Shown here one piece after another: positions 46,150 through 58,330 of a stretch of DNA of 64,000 nt (position 1 is its first letter; each line of letters starts with the position of its first letter). A model generated the notes under the pieces. It was not told the origin of the DNA, did not search any database, and saw nothing but the letters and a program-made list of their open reading frames with translations. The position numbers and the translations under genes are program-made. Source of the stretch: Climacium dendroides (taxonomy: Eukaryota; Streptophyta; Bryopsida; Hypnales; Climaciaceae); NCBI GenBank assembly GCA_950106755.1, contig OX467089.1, forward strand, positions 16,783,345 to 16,847,344. The letters run 5' to 3'.

Positions 46150-48265
46150 TTGTAATTTGTGCACTATTTAATGGAATGACATGAAACAAAGCTTCATACA
46201 TAGATTACTAGATTATGGGCCGAAACATCCATCTTGGCAAGTTCTAACAAAAATTTCCAAATTATGAAGTCAATATTGCTTGCCCGAGTTTTTAAGAACC
46301 TCAAAGTGGGCTTTTTGGTCCTTTGGAGCTTACATTGGACATTTGAAAAGAGGATTAAAAGACTTCAAATCACTTCTCTAGTTTCAACACCCTTATAAAT
46401 AAATGTTATAATCTACCAATCCATAAATGATATATTTTTTTCTTCTATGATGTTTGACTTGTCAAGTTTGAATTTGTATGGTTACAATAAAACAAAATTA
46501 TACAAATTATTCAAATGTTGCTTCTTTTTTCAATTGAGACTTTAGAAGAGATTCCTAAAAGCTCAAAAAAGACCTTTGATATTTACAAGTTAGAAAGACC
46601 AAGAAAAGGCACCATAGGTTGCGAAGATTGAAAGTTTGCCGTGAATAGTCCCCCTGGTCTCAATCGTCAGATGCGGCAGATATTAAATAGTCCACGCAAT
46701 TCTAGCCATCAGTTCTAGCAGATAACAAATTGTCCACCAAATTTAGATTGTTTGCCCAAATGAATGCCAAGTAGCCGTCTACTAGGCGGATGTGGAATAG
46801 TCCACCCCGCTACGGCCATCGGATTTGGCGGATACTAGATCATCCACCGAATTCTAGCCGTTCGCCTAAATTAACATTGGATAGCCGTCTATTGGTTAGA
46901 TGTAAAACAATCCACCCCGCTGAAACTATTGGATTTGGCAAACACCAAATCGTCTACCGAATCTAGGCCGTCTACTTAAGCAAACATGGCCATTGGATTT
47001 GGCGGATGCCAGATCGTTTGCCAAATCTTGGCCATCCGCCCAAGTGGATGTGGTTCACCTATTTGATGGAGTAGACGACGACAAGTCTACCAAATCTCGA
47101 TAACCCAATCTGGCGAATATGGTTGCGGACACATAGGTAGACAACTACAGTTGGGGTAGATAGCCACTTCGGATGGGACGAACAATCTATATATACTCCA
47201 AATAAAAACACAATTTTGCAAATGTCACAGGACATCTAGGGTTGCATTTGTAGACTCTGGACCTCCAACGTTTTGACAACCCTAATCACAACACATGTAT
47301 TAATCTAAGATTAGCTTACTTCTTAAACTTCAAATTTATTAAACATAATTTTACTCCTAAACCACTCCTAGTGGCATTTAACTATGTTTTTAATGATACA
47401 ATAGCAAGCCATAATACAACTTTAGTTAAACATGGGGTAGAATCATAATAACTCATGGATGTTTCTACAAAATGTTATGCTCAAGTAAGTTAGAAAATTG
47501 TAGAAATACAAAATGAGCAATTAAGGCAATTGAGAAAACTCATTGACAATGTTTACTTGCGAAGACACCAAATCCTCAAAACATATTGCAAAAAATTTAA
47601 GAGGAACCATCAATCAAGTGCAAAGGACAAAAACAACATGAAGAAGCAAAGTTTTCAATTGGGAGATTGAGCATGTGGTGCATGGAGTCACAAGAGATCA
47701 CTCTTGGAACTGGAAGGTGAAGCTATTTCAAAGGCAAATTAATCCAAACTTAGAAATGTGCACACAAATTATAAAATAAAATAAAAACAATAAAGAAATT
47801 GACTAATTGAATTCTAATGGGTTTCAACACTTTTTTTGAACAAAGTTTTTCTCCATACTAGTTAAGATTCTTGCATCAATGCAAAACATTTTTGTATTTT
47901 TTGATTTTGTAAAGTTACATCACTTACAATTGTAAAGCATTGCAACACTTAGGAAGAGTATAAGTGATTTCATGTAAACAATGAAATTTTTTGGTTATTT
48001 GTAAAGTATTTTTAGGTTTAAAGACATAGAAAAATAGGATTAGTAACACCTTCTCCAGTCTACAAACTTGTACAAAGGATGAGAAGTTGTAGGGTGAAAA
48101 GAAGAGCCAATAGGGAGCCATTTTATACAGAGACACCCTTTTGTGTTCACATGTGGAGGATGAGAGAAGGTTTCACCTAATGAAAAGGATTATGATGTAA
48201 TTATCTAGTGCTTTTCTTATACAAAAGAAAGGCCTAGGATCGATCCTACTTCAAAAACTGCACGT
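46150..48265 (-). mobile_element. LTR-like dispersed repeat R1, copy 2 (interrupted)
   Basis: This copy aligns with 31800-33190 but contains an extra GC-richer tandem array (about 46,620-47,165). It is split at 48265 by a 2.0-kb insertion and resumes at 50263 up to 50433, where a CACTA-like end begins. Minus-strand TATAAAATGG at about 48,115-48,130 supports an LTR promoter. The 70-codon frame at 47924-48136 minus is not recognised. Confidence 0.6.
46620..47165. repeat. GC-richer imperfect tandem array inside R1
   Basis: Variants of ggatttggcggat occur at 46821, 46931 and 46994, with agttctagcagat at 46711. They alternate with tccaccccgct and gccgtctact-like phrases. Spacing is near 110 bp, with a shorter 63-bp step. 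Base composition differs clearly from the AT-rich surroundings. R1 copy 1 lacks the array. Confidence 0.7.
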
Positions 48266-48498
48266 TGTCGTGTTGTGAATTTGTATATATTATAAATTTA
48301 TACCGATATATTATTATAATGAGATTTTATGATTCGGAGAGAAGAAACTTATTGATGACGCTTCCCGTGGCTTCAAGGTGACGCTTGTAACCGACGGTGA
48401 ATGATATAAAGAGTTCAACCTTGAATTAGTTTCATCAATTCAAGTTAATCTTCTTGAGCGTGTAGAGTTTGTGATTCATTGTGGAGTTTGATTTCCAA

Positions 48499-48948
48499 AT
48501 GTCGAACTGGAGGGTTTTTATGGAGTCGCAAGATCCTGAGTCCCAACCAGAAGTGGAATCGGAGCTTTCTTTATCTCAACTGCCGGATCAACCAATTCAA
48601 CCAATACCGCGACAAGTTCGTCCATGAGAGGAAGGTGGACCTTCTTGGCCGTTGAAACAACCTCGTGTAGAGCAGCGTTGGCACAGCAATCTTCAAAGAG
48701 ATGCCCGTACTTTGGTGATTCTGCTTCAAGTTAGTTGTGTTGAACCAGACACTCAAGATGTGACTTTCGAGAGCAGTTTTGAGGGACTTAATGATGAGCA
48801 ATACTATTGCATGGTTAGGCCGATTAGAGGAAGTCCTGGCCATCAACGTTGGTTGAAAGGGCCAGTGAATCCTTTAACAAAGGCCGAACGTGCAGACTAT
48901 GTAGCTGCTATCGTCTGGCGCATTTTAAAGTTCTTGCAAATGGAGTAG
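48499..48948 (+). pseudogene. Element-encoded frame, unidentified, one internal stop
   Basis: ATG 48499 opens a 149-codon frame to TGA 48946-48948, interrupted by TGA at 48625-48627. It starts MSNWRVFMESQDPESQPEVE. After the stop come KQPRVEQRWHSNLQRDARTL, SFEGLNDEQYYCMVRPIRGS and GHQRWLKGPVN, ending RILKFLQME. The same order is kept in the copy at 54856-55328, so this was a translated frame. It matches no gag, protease or polymerase motif I know. It could be an accessory protein of the element or a captured host gene. The interrupting TGA is one C-to-T step from CGA. Confidence 0.55.
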
Positions 48949-48949
48949 T

Positions 48950-50165
48950 GTTCTTCTTCGACTTCAATTTTTACTTTTATTTGTCTTTTATTTTAGTGTA
49001 GTTATTATCTCATATTTCATAGTCCATCCATATATTTAAAATCGAAGGGTAGAGGTTTGACCAAGATTTACCTACTAAAATTTAACTTTGGTGGTAGTTT
49101 GGGACTTTGGAGGTAGGATGAACCTTCTAGAAGGTCTTGTTGATGACTAATGAAGGTTTTGAGACCCATGGTGATTGTACATGGATTGCCCCCCCCTACT
49201 CTAGAGTTTATTTGGTAGGTAGGTCCCATCTTTCCTTTGCCTAGTCGGATTTGTGTGTAGGAAAGAGGAATAAGATACCCATGACTTCGAAGAGTCATAA
49301 CTTTTGATGTACTTCGAGTTTTGCAATGAAATTTTGAGAGTTTTCTTATGAAGTTCTTGTGCTTCCAAAAAGATCATTCTTGCTTGATTTAGAATTGTGA
49401 GTGAAAAGTTATAAGTGAGAGAGTGGAAGGAGGTCCGCTGCCACCCAATTGAAGAGGGGCAGAGATTCGAGCGACCATCGTGACTTGTAGTTTTCACCTT
49501 TCTCTTTGAAATTTGGAAGCATTAGAGTAGTCTTCTTTAGCTTTCTATAGATCCATTTCTCAAAGTATTTGAAGCATTTTAGAGAAAGATATGAAAGTTT
49601 GGGTGAAGAGAGGTGTAGAACCTTTCTATTTGGAGAGTTTGGGTGAGATTTGCAGGTGGATGCATTTGTTGCATCCTATTTGCTTTCATTTTCTTGCTTA
49701 AGTGTCGTTTGGGGAAAAAGATCCAGTGTGGATTTCTTGGTTTTTGTCTTGGTACCTTCCCCTGTGGCGGACTTTGTCCCATTTTGTGTTCATGGATAGA
49801 CACTTTCAATTTTTAGTTGTACCGTGGTGGTGAGGTCAAGTTAATGGCCGGCGAGACCATTGAGTGTGCACCAAGTGGGCGGTGCTAGTTTTCCCTTGTG
49901 GTGAGGCTGGAGTGATGACTAGCAGATCATAAGGTTTAGTGGTGATGCAGGTGCAAGTTGCCCTTATCCTGTAGATAGTTGCAGGTACCCAAGTAGATAT
50001 CAAAACTACTTGGAAATGTTTGTATTTCAGACTTTGGGCTGGGTGTAGATACCAACGAGGCTTATAAGCCTAATCGGCGTTGGATACTACTAGATGCCTC
50101 GGGTCTTGAGTACAAACATGGTTATTAGTTTAGATTGATCTGTGTTTTTGAGATCAAAATTGAAT
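48950..50165. other. Non-coding remainder of the TG..CA element
   Basis: No domain seen. Frames at 49068-49298, 49201-49497 and 49579-49809 (minus) have no recognisable content. Some blocks (cattttgtgttcatgg, agttaatggcc) recur in the 54.6-kb copy at about 56,310-56,350. Confidence 0.55.
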
Positions 50166-50433
50166 TTAGGACACCTTACTTCTTTCTCCTTCTAATCTCT
50201 TCATTCTCAGTTGCAGCCAGATACCTCGCGTATTTCTGAAATAGACCCCTCTCACCCCAACAACGTATAATAGTACATCGATGAGATTGAGGCACTCTAG
50301 GAATAAGAATGAGGTATTGTAGCAATTTTATGAATGCAACACATGGAATGTGAAATTGCAGCACAAAGAAGGTGAAAGTGCCCCCTTAGAACAATGAAAA
50401 GTACTTCAACAAAAAAAATTTCATGCCCATTTT

Positions 50434-53400
50434 CACTATAAGAAAACGGCAGTTTTTTGGACGTTGAAAAAAACATGAAGTGATGTCTAGTACAACAAGG
50501 ACTATATTTGAATCAGTGTGACCAAAAATCCATCTATTTCAATGTGGGAAAAACTAGGTCTTGTTTTCCCCAAAACATGCAAAATCACAATTTGTTTTTA
50601 GAAAACGTTACCTACAATGGGTTTTGAAAGCAATTGTAAGTGCACCACGTGAAGGGCAAAAGTGCGCGGGAAATGCCACAGAGGCAATTTTTCATCCAAA
50701 AGCATTTTGATGTGGAGGATGACGTAGAACCCAAAAAATGATGATGTGGACAAAATGTAGGATGACATGGCCATCGTGGGACACTAAAGTTGGCATTTAG
50801 GGGCTCTTCCATCATATCGTGGATGACATCATAATTATATAATATGACATTGTTGTCAAGGACACCTTCTTCAACGTTGTAGTGTTCTATAAAAGATACA
50901 AAGAGTATAGGTGTGCTTCATGAGTGCTTAGATTTGTCAAGTGAAACGTCATCCAGAACAACCACTCTACACATTGCAATTGAATTCATGTTTTTCTAGG
51001 TGTTATAGTAGACATGGTTGTTGTTTAGACGGAGTTTTATGTTTAAGATGATGTTCTATCAGAGGCAACATGAAACGTGATGGAAACGAGGGAACTTCTA
51101 TATAAACATGTATAACAACACATGTGGGAACAATCCTACCATCGTAGATTGCAAAGACAATGTCTACCATTATGTTTCTTCAGGGTAAAAGAAGGCAGAT
51201 GTAAAACATAGTTGTGGTAGTATCTATGTTGTTATTGACATCAAGAAACACATTGTTCACCACAAGATATAGTGCTACACAAAGACATGGATGGGACTCA
51301 AAGGACAAGAGTATGCTACTAGTAACATGGGAGATTACATTCCAAATAAGATGTTAAAGTGTTGCACAATAACATCACCATGGACTCGAAGGGCACAAAG
51401 ATGATAACATTTGGGAAGAGTCACTAGCCACTGAAACATGCCATTGAAAAAAGCATTGACAACTGAAGTTTACATTGGTCCATCCAACAAGTATGCATAT
51501 AATAGGTCATCAATGAAAGAAAAAAGTCCTGAAGTCTATGCACTTCAAAATCTACCCAAAATGATGGAAAGAAAAGGCGAATTACATCATGCTTGACATT
51601 ACAATAGATGTCTCTTATAACAATAGACGGCATTTGTAGAAATTGATGCATTGCCACAATGTTGCTACATGTCCACTGATGTTGTGCTACAACGCTGCTA
51701 TACACTTGTCACTTTTTCTTCAGCGCCTCTTGCTTCTTCCCATTTGTTGTTTGCAATACAACATTGACACAATCATTTAAAAGCACCCTCACCCAAAGAA
51801 TGTCAGAAAGCATGCATGTAATTCATTTGGAACTTTCAAACAAGCTTACAGAATCAAGTAAAACAATTGACATCGATAGCATCTTCTATATGGTTTATCA
51901 TAGCTCAAAAGGGCAAGAACAACTTGAGGGGGTTTAGAGACTGTTGGAGCCTTTGTAGCTGCAACTTTGGGAAGGTTGACTTTACTCACGATCTTTGCTC
52001 CCTTCACAAGCTTCAGATGGTTCACAACTCTATGAGTGCGTATAAAAGACTCCGTGGGCAGTTGAATCTCCTCTTGCATTACATTTTCTTAGCTAGGTCA
52101 TTGAGTGCTTCAATGTATTTGCTACATGCAATGTTGAATTGCAACAAGTAACGTCAACGAAGACGTCACATGTGTCAAGGAAATGGCCAACAACAAATAC
52201 AACCTTAGCATAGGCAGTGATGTCTACATCATATTATTTTGATCAAAGTACTTACCACGAGGTAAATATGGAACAACGCACCATAAGACTAGGATATTCG
52301 GTAAGTTTCGAACTATGACAAAGTACTAGGTTCAATTTACCTCCTCTTCCACCAAGTTCTCCATAGGTGCTTTGGTTGCACTGGGGATAGCCGCCATTGC
52401 AACCATGGAAGCCATAGTATAGACTTTGTCCCTTTCTTTTTTGCTTTGCTTTTGTTTCTCCTCTTGTACTCTGTCTTCCAAAGGCTGCTTCTGTTTTTTG
52501 GTAGTGTCATTGACGACAGCTGTGACAACATCTTGCAATGTCTCCTTGTCATTGCCACATCGGCTAAGACATCATCAACAACGACACCATCGACATGTAA
52601 TATAGAGGGTGTTGGCAACCCCTCATTTGCCACTGAATTCATCACAGGGGTCAGTTCCGACTTTGTATTCGTATCTGTCCCCTCTAATGTGGTTGATAGT
52701 GGCTCCGACATGTACACAATGTCCAAGCACAATGTTGGCTCCAGCAATGGCTCCATAGTCTTTCCCTTTATTGGCCCTCAATGTCCTAGCAGCTTGTGCA
52801 TCATCTCCTTTAATCATAGGAGGGATGTATTTATAGTTTCACCCAGGCGGGACAAGGCAACCTTGAGATCCATGACATGATTCCTTACGTCTTCAATGTC
52901 TCTTCCAAATTCAAGTCGCCCTCTACGTTTTTCGTCCAAAAGACGTTGATATTCTTTGGCCATCTCAGCATCTACTTTGTCGTCCTTGGGTTGGTGATTT
53001 AGTAGCATGGTTTGTGCACAATACATGAACGTTAAACAAGATTTGCATAAGTCTTATGAATGCGTGGACTGAGGCATACAACATTACTAACATCTAGAGG
53101 AAACCTACATGAACGATTTTATGTCCAAGCACAATTCATACTGTTGACTTAGATGTCTCCCAAAACATGTCATATTTTACAAGACGTCACCAACGACATT
53201 GTGGAAGACTAAACGTTGATACAAGTAACATCGCGGCAAACAATGCTGAAACATTTGCGCGCTTGACTTTGAAGATGTACTGCCTTTGGATTGAAGGACT
53301 CACTAATTTGCCAACGACGTCCCTTTCAATAGTCTTCATTTGTATTGCATTGGAGCCCTTTGTTTTTGCAATGTTGCACATGTGCTCCAATTTCACTTGA

Positions 53401-54600
53401 ACTGCTTCAGTTGTACGCACTTCACAAAGCTTCTTCTAATAAACAAAGTTTGAGTTTACTAGTATGGGGAGGCCTGCATCTATCTTAGTATTTAGCCTAC
53501 AACAGACATTGATCAAGGTCTTCATGATTAGAACTTGCATCCATTTCTTTGAGACTCGATCAAATTCCTTGCAAATCTGCCAATCTGCAATAGCAATTCG
53601 TTAAGTCAATGATAAAAGCAATTGTGTACCACTCCCTTCTGTCTCACAGTACAACATCCTCATCATAGCCTTTGATTTTTACAATTACTTAATAGTCTTT
53701 TAGCCTCCGAGGACGTGGCAAATAGCATTAATTGAAGAGGTTTGTACGTATGTCTATTGTCAATGTTGACATAAACGTCTACTTTCACGTCACATTGTCA
53801 CTGTAAATGTTGCACACAACATTCTATAGGACGTTTTTTGTTCAACCAAAATGTTACACATGACATATTATACAACAGACAAACATTGGGACGAGAACAG
53901 CAAACGTATAAAATGCGAGAGAAGTCGTCAAAATGGGGATCTCTTTGTGAAACCCGCAACAACGCAATTCTTTCAATACCTGTGTACAAACGCAAAAGAA
54001 ACTACTTCCTTAGGTGCTTTGGCTATCTTTCCCAACCTATAGTGGAATTCAACTCTTTTACGTATTTCTTGACATCATTCTCTAGTGCGGTCCTCATCGG
54101 TCCATATGGCTCCCCAGAAGGGTCTAATTCCACAGGTTTCTTCAATACACCAGTTCCTTCTCCCTTCCACTTCTATCCAACTTGCAAGGCCTCTATTTCT
54201 TCTTGTGTATCACACTCTAATGACACGTTGCCACCAGCAGCTACATTTGTAGTTTTGGTATCGTATCCACGATTGAGCAAATACAAAGTATAATTAAAAC
54301 TAATTAAACCTAATTATAGAACATGAAACTAAGAAGACAAGCACGCTTTCAGAAATAGGTTCTCAAATTTAGCATACATCCTTGAATGTTTTTATAGCAT
54401 GAAGGACTTCTTCGGTAGCCTGTACTCGTAGTGACAGTAGACAACTATTGAAACGTTTTCAGTGACATACGTGACATCACCATAGATATTGAACTATAGT
54501 AGAGTGCTTGCAACACGCACATCTAATGACATCTCTAGTAATATGCAATTCACCTTTGTTTCCCACTAAGAACTGGCATGAAAGTTTCAGGGTTCTACTC
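50434..54600 (-). mobile_element. CACTA-type element with decayed transposase, right end not found
   Basis: The left end CACTATAAGAAAACGGCAG starts at 50434 exactly where similarity of repeat R1 to its other copy ends (after catgcccatttt). A transposase-like gene lies on the minus strand between 54,300 and 52,330. No TTTCTTATAGTG-type right end could be found before the TG..CA element at 54635, which may have disrupted it. A run of minus-strand frames at 51,424-52,079 is unidentified. Confidence 0.45.
52332..54300 (-). pseudogene. Plant En/Spm-type transposase (Transposase_24-like) relic
   Basis: On the minus strand near 54,170-54,000 the frame reads GTGVLKKPVELDPSGEPYGP and ENDVKKYVKELNSTIGWE, interrupted by TAG codons. 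The phrase G-x-P-x-G-P followed by a W and a K/R-rich helix is characteristic of plant CACTA second-protein domains. Further on come EFDRVSKKWMQVLI, TTEAVQVKLEHMCNIAKTKG (the usual place of a W-x-S-x-E...NR...H-x-x-G-S-K block) and a coiled-coil C-terminus EYQRLLDEKRRGRLEFGRDI. The parts lie in different frames with several stops, so the protein is dead. The match is by motif memory only. Confidence 0.45.
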
Positions 54601-54634
54601 TTTCCTGTTTAAACTTCTGTAATCGAACATACGT

Positions 54635-56350
54635 TGTCGTATTGTAAATGCACGCATTATATAAAATATGTATATGTGCATTATATAAATGGATTTTGAT
54701 ATTTATAAAATAGTAAAGAGAATGATATCATTTGAAGTAGTTTCAAGGTGATGCCTTCTTACTGTTGTAATAGGCAACTATAAAGAAAAGGGTTCATTTA
54801 AAAGCTTCATCATATTGATGTTTGGGTTTGTTTTTATTTTCATTTAGATTATACTATATCGAATTGAAAGGTTTTTTTGAGTCTCAAGATGAAGAATCTC
54901 AACTAGAGCGTGAGTTTGAATTTTCTTTATGGCAACTACCGGATTGACCTTAACTATCACCAAGTCTTTCATTATTGCATGGGCGATCACAAGATGAAGC
55001 TAGGCCATCTCGACCACCAAAACAACCTCGCGTAGAGCAACAATGGCACGAGAATCTTCAACTTGATGCTCGAGCATTGATGATCTTGTTACAAGTTGAA
55101 TGCATTGAACTTGACAACCATGAAATTACATTTGAAGGATGTTTTGAAGGATGTTTTGAAGGATTAAACGACAATCAATATTAATATTACATGGTTAGGC
55201 TTATTAAGAGGGGTCGTGGTCATCAACGATGGTTAAAAGGACCAGTCAATACTTTAACTAAAGCAAATCTTGTAAATTATGTCGCTACTACCATCAAACG
55301 CATCCTTAAGTTTTTGCAAATGGAATGATATTCTGATTGAAACTCTATTTTTTTATTTTTGTTAAACATATGTTAATTTTTTAATTTTTTATTCCATACT
55401 TGAAGTATTTTTCTAAATTAATTTTGTGTGTATAAAGTTATATAAGGGAATAATTCAAATAGTTTGCCTTTTGGTAACTTTAGAGTGATTTATTTTCTTA
55501 ATAGGGACATGATATTGATTTTAGGGTCAAATTTCATGACCAATAGGTGTTGAGGAAGCCACATGATTAAAGTATGGGTTGAAATCCACTTGACTTGTAT
55601 AGTTTAAGTAGAAGATAAGGTAGAGGAAAAAGGAGCCACTATTCATTATCTCTCTCGTTGTTGCTTATAAGGCCTGAATGTTTAAGGGGCCATAGTGTGT
55701 TGTATTTTGAAATTTTGAAATTAAATTTTAAGAAATTTTGTATTACGGTGTTGTATTTTCAAAATGACTTTACTTTCTTGATTTGAAATTTGCAATCAAA
55801 AGTTGTGCTAGTTTAAGTGAAAAGAGGTCTCTTGCCTCTTATGAAGAGGAGTTAAGACTTCGACCAACCATAAAAGACAAACATATTTTTTGTTTGCAAT
55901 GAAACTTAAAAGAAGCATAGAAAAGTTTATCAGATTTCTAAAAAGATATCATTCATTCTATTTGGAGTTTATATGATTGAGTTCTGAGTGTTGAAGTGAA
56001 GGAGGGTTTGTTACCCTTATTTTAAGAGGCTGAAACTTTAGGCGGCAATAGATATTAGACAAAGTGCTTGAATGAGTTGAAAGTTAGAAAAAGTGTGGAA
56101 AATTGTATTAGATTTCTAAAAAGCTATTATTCATTCCATTTGGAGTTGTGAAGCAATAGTGGCATTCATTCAAAGTTCAGTTTTGGAGTTGGAGTAAAGA
56201 TTTGAAGTAAAGATTTGAAGTTGGAGGAGAACTTGTGTGTTGTGGCTTGTGGTTTGTCTTTCATTATAAGTCTTGGTTGTTGTGAGCGACTTAGGTTAAA
56301 TCAAAGCTTAGCTTCATTTTGTGTCATGGCAACAAAGTGGAGTTAATGGC
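54635..56350 (+). mobile_element. Second, decayed copy of the TG..CA element
   Basis: It starts TGTCGTATTGTAAATG after ACGT at 54631-54634, as in the copy at 48266. Similarity continues through the internal frame and to about 56,350 (cattttgtgtcatggc, agttaatggcc). The right terminus was not found, so the element may be truncated or rearranged. Confidence 0.6.
54856..55328 (+). pseudogene. Second copy of the unidentified element-encoded frame
   Basis: The equivalent of the start codon is ATA (54856-54858), and the following TGG is TGA. Later come KQPRVEQQWHENLQLDARAL, an in-frame duplication (GCFEGCFEG), a TAA at 55182-55184 where copy 1 has a Tyr-Tyr continuation, then GHQRWLKGPVNTLTKA and RILKFLQME before TGA 55326-55328. 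The loss of the start by G to A and of Trp by G to A contrasts with otherwise good conservation. Confidence 0.55.
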
Positions 56351-58330
56351 CTACATAGTCGAATCTTGTTTGTTCTCACGGTAAAAGCTAAAGCCTCATT
56401 AGAACTAGTCACTAGGAATTTGAAATTTAGGAGCCAATTCTCTGGACGGTTCAATACGTGGTCTGGCCGTTCCGTTTTACCCATCCGAGGCCTGTGGATT
56501 CTTATCACCTATCTTAATCCTTAAACCTATTTAGAACCACCAATAGGATAGGCCAACGAGAAGCAGTTTGAAGTATTGAAGATTTGAAGATTCGATTGAA
56601 GATCCTAGCAAACCATTTCTTGTTGCAACTAGAATTCCCGTGATTTCTTGAAGCAAACCTCTCTCAACTCTCAACCTTAAACTTCATCTCTTTCAAAGTA
56701 ATTTTAATTTGACATCCAAAATTAAATTAGACTTCGTCCAAACATAATTTATGGAGTTTTTGTTGGATTTCAAAGTATAATATAACTTTGGAAAGCTACG
56801 AAAATTCTCTACATGATTTTAAATTCTAATTTTGCTTTTCCAATGGTTCTAATGGTCTGACTTAATCCCTACCTATGGTCCTAATGGCAAATGAAAATTG
56901 AAATCCTAATTATAATTAAAAGTGTGCGTTTAAGCACTAACCTTGACGTGATTGATCTTGTCCTCCTCATAGAATGTTCCAACCATCTCGCCTTACTTGT
57001 ACGCTTCTTCCATATTGTTCTTCTTGTAAGTCTTGGTTTCGATTTTTGGTAATTGGATTTAGAGAATTTGTTTTCTTGTGCCCCTTGGTTCCACCGTTAC
57101 TTCTTTTCTAAGTATTTTTTTTCTTTAGTTTCTTTTCCTTTCAAAGTCAAGCTCATAAAACTCTATTCTAATCTAAATTCCACTATTTGATAAAAACTTC
57201 AAAGTCAATTAAATGCTTTGTTTTTTCAAAGTCAAATTATAAAGCCTATTCTAGTATAATGTTCTACTATTTTTTCTAGAGATTTCAAAGTCAAACACTC
57301 CTAATTGAAATTCCTAACCTTCTTTAACTACTAACCAAACTTAGCTAATGCATGAAAGTCAATGGATTCTTTCCATTTGTTTCTTTTCGACTAAATATGC
57401 CTATGTCACCAAAGTCAACGATTCCCCTCATCACTAATACTCTTTATCTTTTACTTTTTAAGACTTTAAGCACTAAGGTTGCCTCTCAATCATATGAACT
57501 TTAGATTAGTTGTACGAAACTTTGGAGAGACTGGGTGTTTGAGCCTATAGAAAGTTTCAAATTCAAAACAACAAGTTTGGAAGAATCACTGAGTCGGAGG
57601 GCTAGTAACTAGTTCGGTTGCAACAGGCTAAGTTGGAGAGGGAGAGAGGTCAGCTAGGGGCTTGGTCAACTCCATTTGACTTGATATTTTTTTTATTAGA
57701 TGCTCTTACTTGAATGGTTGATCTCCTCTGATCTGGCTTGGTCTCAGCTTTGTCTAGTTCCTTTGTTACCTAGCTTGGTCTCAACTCTGTCTTGGCTTGA
57801 ACTTCCTCTTAATTTGATTTCTTGGGTAGGACAAGGATCCTTCCTCCAATTGAATGTGAATTTAAAGAAAATCAATTAGACAAGGATTTTCTCCTCTATC
57901 AGGGTGTTAAATGAGACCAAACCAGACCACATACAGTCAACTACTCTTCTTGTTTTATATTTTTCTCAATTAATTTAAATCTGGATTGCAAGCAAGAGAT
58001 TCAGAGTGAAAAGGATTGAATCAAGATAATTTAGAAATCAGTGCATCATTTAGAAAGATAAATGAAAAAAATTGGAACCTAGTTCTGATATCCTCCCAGT
58101 TATCAAATCAAATGATGTATGTGGGATAGTCCAGTTTGAGCATGGAAGAAGCCATCTGGTCTGCTCTTCTCTTGTTGAGCGTCTCATTAACTTGCCAAAC
58201 CAACTGCCTGGGTCAATCTGACTGTTGACGAGGCCGGGTCAATCTAATTGTTGATAGATCAGGTCAAGTTGGCTGAGATCTGTGAATAGGCCCTCGCTGG
58301 TTGAATCAAGCCTTAACTGGGCACCAAAAC
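56350..58330. other. No recognisable gene
   Basis: Mixed AT-rich sequence. Frames 56314-56508 (minus) and 56321-56524 (plus) are not supported. Near 58,200-58,290 the word gggtcaatct(g/a)a(c/t)tgttgac is repeated. Confidence 0.5.

Larger units (their letters stand above)
48266..50262 (+). mobile_element. TG..CA element of 1,997 bp with ACGT target duplication
   Basis: The insert starts TGTCGTGTTGTG and ends CACCCCAACA, flanked on both sides by ACGT (48262-48265 and 50263-50266). Joining the flanks gives aaaactgcacgtataatag, which aligns base for base in length with uninterrupted R1 copy 1 (aaaaccataccctcaatag, 33,169-33,187), so the borders are well supported. TG..CA ends and a 4-bp duplication fit an LTR retrotransposon or solo LTR. 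gatataaagag at about 48,403 is a TATA candidate ahead of the internal frame at 48499. A related, more decayed copy starts at 54635. Confidence 0.8.
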
